From Deltaproteobacteria bacterium (lineage in GTDB: Bacteria > Myxococcota > Kuafuiibacteriia > Kuafuiibacteriales > Kuafuiibacteriaceae): 64,000 nucleotides of DNA. Shown piece by piece: positions 61,782 through 64,000 of the stretch; position 1 is the first letter of the stretch; each line of letters begins with the position of its first letter. The DNA lies in assembly GCA_016703535.1 (NCBI GenBank), contig JADJBV010000001.1, positions 2,294,001 through 2,358,000 on the forward strand. Direction: 5' to 3'. The translations under genes and the position numbers were made by a program. Under the pieces are notes generated by a model that made no database searches, had not been told where the DNA came from, and saw only the letters and a list, made by a program, of their open reading frames with translations.

Positions 61782-62782
61782 GGGAGCTCCTCCTCGTCGA
61801 CCCCGGGATCAAAGAGGTACCAGACCACGGCGCTGGTCAACGCCACCCCGGCCACCGCCCACAAGGCGTTGGTGCTGAAGCGCCCTTGATCCACGAAGGC
61901 CTGATCGTCGTCGTAGCGGGCCCGATCGAAGCCCACCGCGCAGTTTTGGTTGGCCGGACAGGCGGCCTCCCAGTCGCTGACCCGACCGTTGACCGCCAGC
62001 CCCAAGCCGGTCGCGACCCCAGCGGCCAACACCCCAACCCCTGCCAACACGTAAGGGCCCACGCTCCGGTTCTTCTCCAACGCCAGGGACAACACCCGGC
62101 GCTGGCCCACCGTCAGCTCCAGGTCCTGCGCCAGCGGCCGATGCCCCGGGGCCCGGGCCTCCAGGTGATGACGGCCGGGGGTGAGGCGCTGCACCAGCTC
62201 GGCCTGATCCCCATCGAGGGGGCCGACCAACTTGCCGTCGACGGCCACCAAGGTCTCGGGGGCGCCGCCGCGGATCACCAAGGTCGCGAAGGCCAACTTG
62301 ACCTCCTCGGGGAACAACTCGGCCACCACTTCACTGAAGAGTTGGCCCCGGTCCTGGGCGCCCAACTCTCGGCTGAGGCGGACCTTGGGATCGGCCGAAC
62401 CCGAGGGGTCACCGTCGAGCAACCGCAGGCGCAGGATCCGCCGGTCCCCGGGTCCGTCGAGGTCGCCGAAGAGCAGGCGATCGGTGCGGATGGTGGAAAG
62501 TGCGGCCTTTCGGCAGGCGTCGTCGGCGCAGGCGTTGAGGGCCTCCAGTTGGGCGGGGGGGAGCAACGCGGCGGCTCCCTCCAGCTCGACCAACTCCAGG
62601 CCCGGCAAGCCCCGGAGCGCGGTCCGCAGCTCGTTTTGGGCCGCGGCCCGTTCGGCCTCGGGCGCGTCACCGCCCAAAGGCAACACGCCGACCCGAGCAG
62701 CCTCGGCCGGCGCCGCCACCCCCACCCCCAACAGCGGCAACACCCACCGCACCGCCAAAGTGGCCCTCGCCCGGCGCTTCAC
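61778..62782 (-). CDS. Exported protein with PEGA-like domain and C-terminal membrane helices
   Basis: About 334 residues from GTG 62782, which overlaps the sppA stop (GTGA). A signal peptide (KRRARATLAVRWVLPLLGVGVAAPAEA) is followed by a domain ARVGVLPLGGDAPEAERAAAQNELRTAL..., as in myxobacterial proteins that build a summary of effectors. Two Cys lie in NACADDACRKA. Then comes a PEGA-like domain (LVAVDGKLVGPLDGDQAELVQRLTPGRHHLEARAPGHRPL). Two hydrophobic helices follow (GPYVLAGVGVLAAGVATGLGLAV; LWAVAGVALTSAVVWYLF). It is probably a periplasmic domain anchored in the inner membrane. Function unknown. Confidence 0.65.
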   Translation of the reverse strand: MKRRARATLAVRWVLPLLGVGVAAPAEAARVGVLPLGGDAPEAERAAAQNELRTALRGLPGLELVELEGAAALLPPAQLEALNACADDACRKAALSTIRTDRLLFGDLDGPGDRRILRLRLLDGDPSGSADPKVRLSRELGAQDRGQLFSEVVAELFPEEVKLAFATLVIRGGAPETLVAVDGKLVGPLDGDQAELVQRLTPGRHHLEARAPGHRPLAQDLELTVGQRRVLSLALEKNRSVGPYVLAGVGVLAAGVATGLGLAVNGRVSDWEAACPANQNCAVGFDRARYDDDQAFVDQGRFSTNALWAVAGVALTSAVVWYLFDPGVDEEELP

Positions 62783-63819
62783 CGCAGCTCCACTCCCCGG
62801 TTCTCTTGTTCCCGCACGCTCTCGACCGCGGCCCGAACGCCGCTCTTGATGCCCGAGCTCGCCGCCCCTTCCAAGAGCTGCAGCAGGCCCGGGGTCGGCT
62901 TCTTCGGGTACACCAAGGTCGGCTCCTTCAAGCTGCTGGTCGAGGTGGTGGTGGTCAGGCCCTCGGCTTGCGCCTTTTTGGCCTTGGCCATGGCCACCGC
63001 CTTCAGCGCCGCGTCGTGGAGCCCGCCGAGTTCGTCGATCAGGTCCGCCTCTTTGGCGGCTCGGCCGGTCATGATCCGTCCATCGGCGAGCTCCTTGACC
63101 CGCTCCATCGGCAGGTGCCGACGTTCGGCGGTCAAGGTGACGAACTGATCGTAGATGTCGTTGATCAAGGACATGAAGAGGGCCTCGTCGGCCGGCGTCA
63201 TCTCCCGGAGCGGGTTGCCCATGTCCTTGAGCGGGCCCGACTTGAAGGTCCGCATCTCGAAGCGGAGCAGGCTGGCGATGCCGCGCAGATCCGGCGTCTG
63301 GATGATCACGCCGATGGAGCCGGTGATGGAACCAGGCTGGGCAAAAACCCAGTCGGCCCCGAGCGAAGCCCAAAACCCGCCCGAAGCCGCCGTGCTCCCC
63401 ATGGAAGCGACCACCGGCTTCTTCTGAGCGGCAAAACGCATCGCCTGGTAGATCTCTTGGGACGGCGCCACCGCACCCCCGGGGGAGTCGATGCGCACCA
63501 CGATCGCCTGCAGATCGTCCCGCTCGGCGAAGTCCCGGAGGTTCCGGACCACCTCGTCGCCGTCCATGATCGGGCCGATCAGCTCGACCACCCCAACCCG
63601 CTCGCCGCCGCCGCCGAAGACCTCCTCGTTTTGTCCTCGGGCCAGCTGGGCACAGGTGGCGCAGCTGCCGCCCATCACGGTGCCGAACAGGAGGCTGAGC
63701 AACACCCAAAGCCCGATCGGCCGAGCGGCCGGCGGCGGCGGGGGCCGGTAGCCATAGGGGGGTGGGGAGGCCGGAGACGGGAAGGAGGCGGGCGGCGGGC
63801 CACCCACGGGCGGTTGCAT
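62779..63819 (-). CDS. sppA: Signal peptide peptidase SppA (36 kDa type)
   Basis: Membrane serine protease that degrades cleaved signal peptides. About 346 residues from ATG 63819. A Pro-rich N-terminus is followed by one membrane helix (PIGLWVLLSLLFGTVMGG). The crotonase-like protease domain has IDSPGGAVAPSQEIYQAM, the nucleophile Ser in ASMGSTAASGGFWASLG, and TGSIGVIIQTPD, with a catalytic Lys expected downstream (KSGPLKDMGNP). It is the first gene of a three-gene operon joined by four-base overlaps, so the two following proteins may work with it. Confidence 0.9.
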   Translation of the reverse strand: MQPPVGGPPPASFPSPASPPPYGYRPPPPPAARPIGLWVLLSLLFGTVMGGSCATCAQLARGQNEEVFGGGGERVGVVELIGPIMDGDEVVRNLRDFAERDDLQAIVVRIDSPGGAVAPSQEIYQAMRFAAQKKPVVASMGSTAASGGFWASLGADWVFAQPGSITGSIGVIIQTPDLRGIASLLRFEMRTFKSGPLKDMGNPLREMTPADEALFMSLINDIYDQFVTLTAERRHLPMERVKELADGRIMTGRAAKEADLIDELGGLHDAALKAVAMAKAKKAQAEGLTTTTSTSSLKEPTLVYPKKPTPGLLQLLEGAASSGIKSGVRAAVESVREQENRGVELR

Positions 63820-63921
63820 CGCTCGCCGAATAGCCCACCCAGACCACACCCGTAAAGCTCCGCCCGCCCGGGGGCGAAGGGGGGTCGACTTTCGAGCGCG
63901 TCAGCCCTAAGGCTCGTGCCG

Positions 63922-64000
63922 GTGGAAAGCCGCGATCGCCTCCGCGCCGCGACCCTGGTCGCCGTGATCCGAGACTCGGATCCGGTGCGGGCGGCCAAGT
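63922..64000 (+). CDS. Start of a possible KDPG/KHG aldolase (cut by window edge)
   Basis: Only 26 codons are visible: VESRDRLRAATLVAVIRDSDPVRAAK. LVAVIR followed by a DP-type turn is common at the N-terminus of 2-keto-3-deoxy-6-phosphogluconate aldolases. AAGG lies nine bases upstream of the GTG at 63922; a second GTG at 63916 is in the same frame. The assignment is weak because so little is present. Confidence 0.4.
   Translation, partial: MESRDRLRAATLVAVIRDSDPVRAAK

Overview
The window is high-GC DNA (roughly two thirds G+C by eye, with strong G/C preference at third codon positions) and reads like a myxobacterium-type chromosome (Myxococcota, formerly Deltaproteobacteria). The signs are a secreted protein ending in a MYXO-CTERM-like tail, a Hanks-type Ser/Thr kinase with a PEGA-type tail, at least a dozen lipoproteins with Cys-rich or Pro-rich linkers, a sigma-54 response regulator, a hybrid histidine kinase, a GspE/PilB ATPase and a DUF1588/DUF1501 pair. 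No phage, plasmid, transposase or CRISPR genes were seen. It looks like ordinary chromosome with a few unusual islands.

Layout. 0-2.9 kb: a MYXO-CTERM protein and three small leftward unknowns. 3.0-11.6 kb: a tightly packed leftward operon, DUF58 / transglutaminase-like TgpA / MoxR ATPase / TPR protein / lipoprotein / OmpA lipoprotein / lipoprotein, probably an envelope-remodelling or surface-complex module. 11.6-20.4 kb: a DUF885 lipoprotein (rightward), then leftward a stand-alone secretin N-domain protein, an ABC exporter, a Gly/Lys-rich unknown, a POT peptide transporter, a lipoprotein and an SDR. 20.6-22.5 kb: Ser/Thr kinase and PEGA tail split by a -1 frameshift. 22.5-32.3 kb: a long leftward run from RNase E/G through an outer-membrane protein, KdsD, lipoproteins, a DUF2064 sugar transferase, SelD, L33 and a PHA-system protein. 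32.6-37.3 kb: guaB and a hybrid histidine kinase (also split by a -1 shift). 37.3-39.6 kb: a DUF4384-like protein, dapF, a lipoprotein.

39.7-41.5 kb is the most interesting region. An NtrC-type regulator gene diverges from what looks like a small structured RNA of about 140 nt. That RNA has its own well-matched sigma-54 promoter, a strong intrinsic terminator and three related 19-bp elements at enhancer distance. It may be a relative of the Myxococcus Pxr developmental sRNA.

41.5-45.1 kb: a cytochrome-like DUF1588/DUF1585 protein, a lipoprotein and a Tat-exported DUF1501 protein. 45.2-48.9 kb: a giant lipoprotein with seven Ig-like modules. 49.0-53.8 kb: cutA, a REC-REC-PilZ protein, a methyltransferase, two unknowns and kbl. 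53.9-57.5 kb: lipoproteins, two of them tandem paralogs. 57.7-59.6 kb: GspE/PilB. 59.6-60.8 kb: a non-coding tandem duplication (548/549 bp), each copy carrying three 79-bp repeats and a long hairpin. 60.8-63.8 kb: lipoprotein, PEGA-like protein and SppA peptidase in an overlapping operon. The right edge cuts a possible KDPG-aldolase gene.

Both broken signalling genes differ from an intact frame by a -1 shift in G/C-rich DNA, so small assembly deletions are a live explanation for both.
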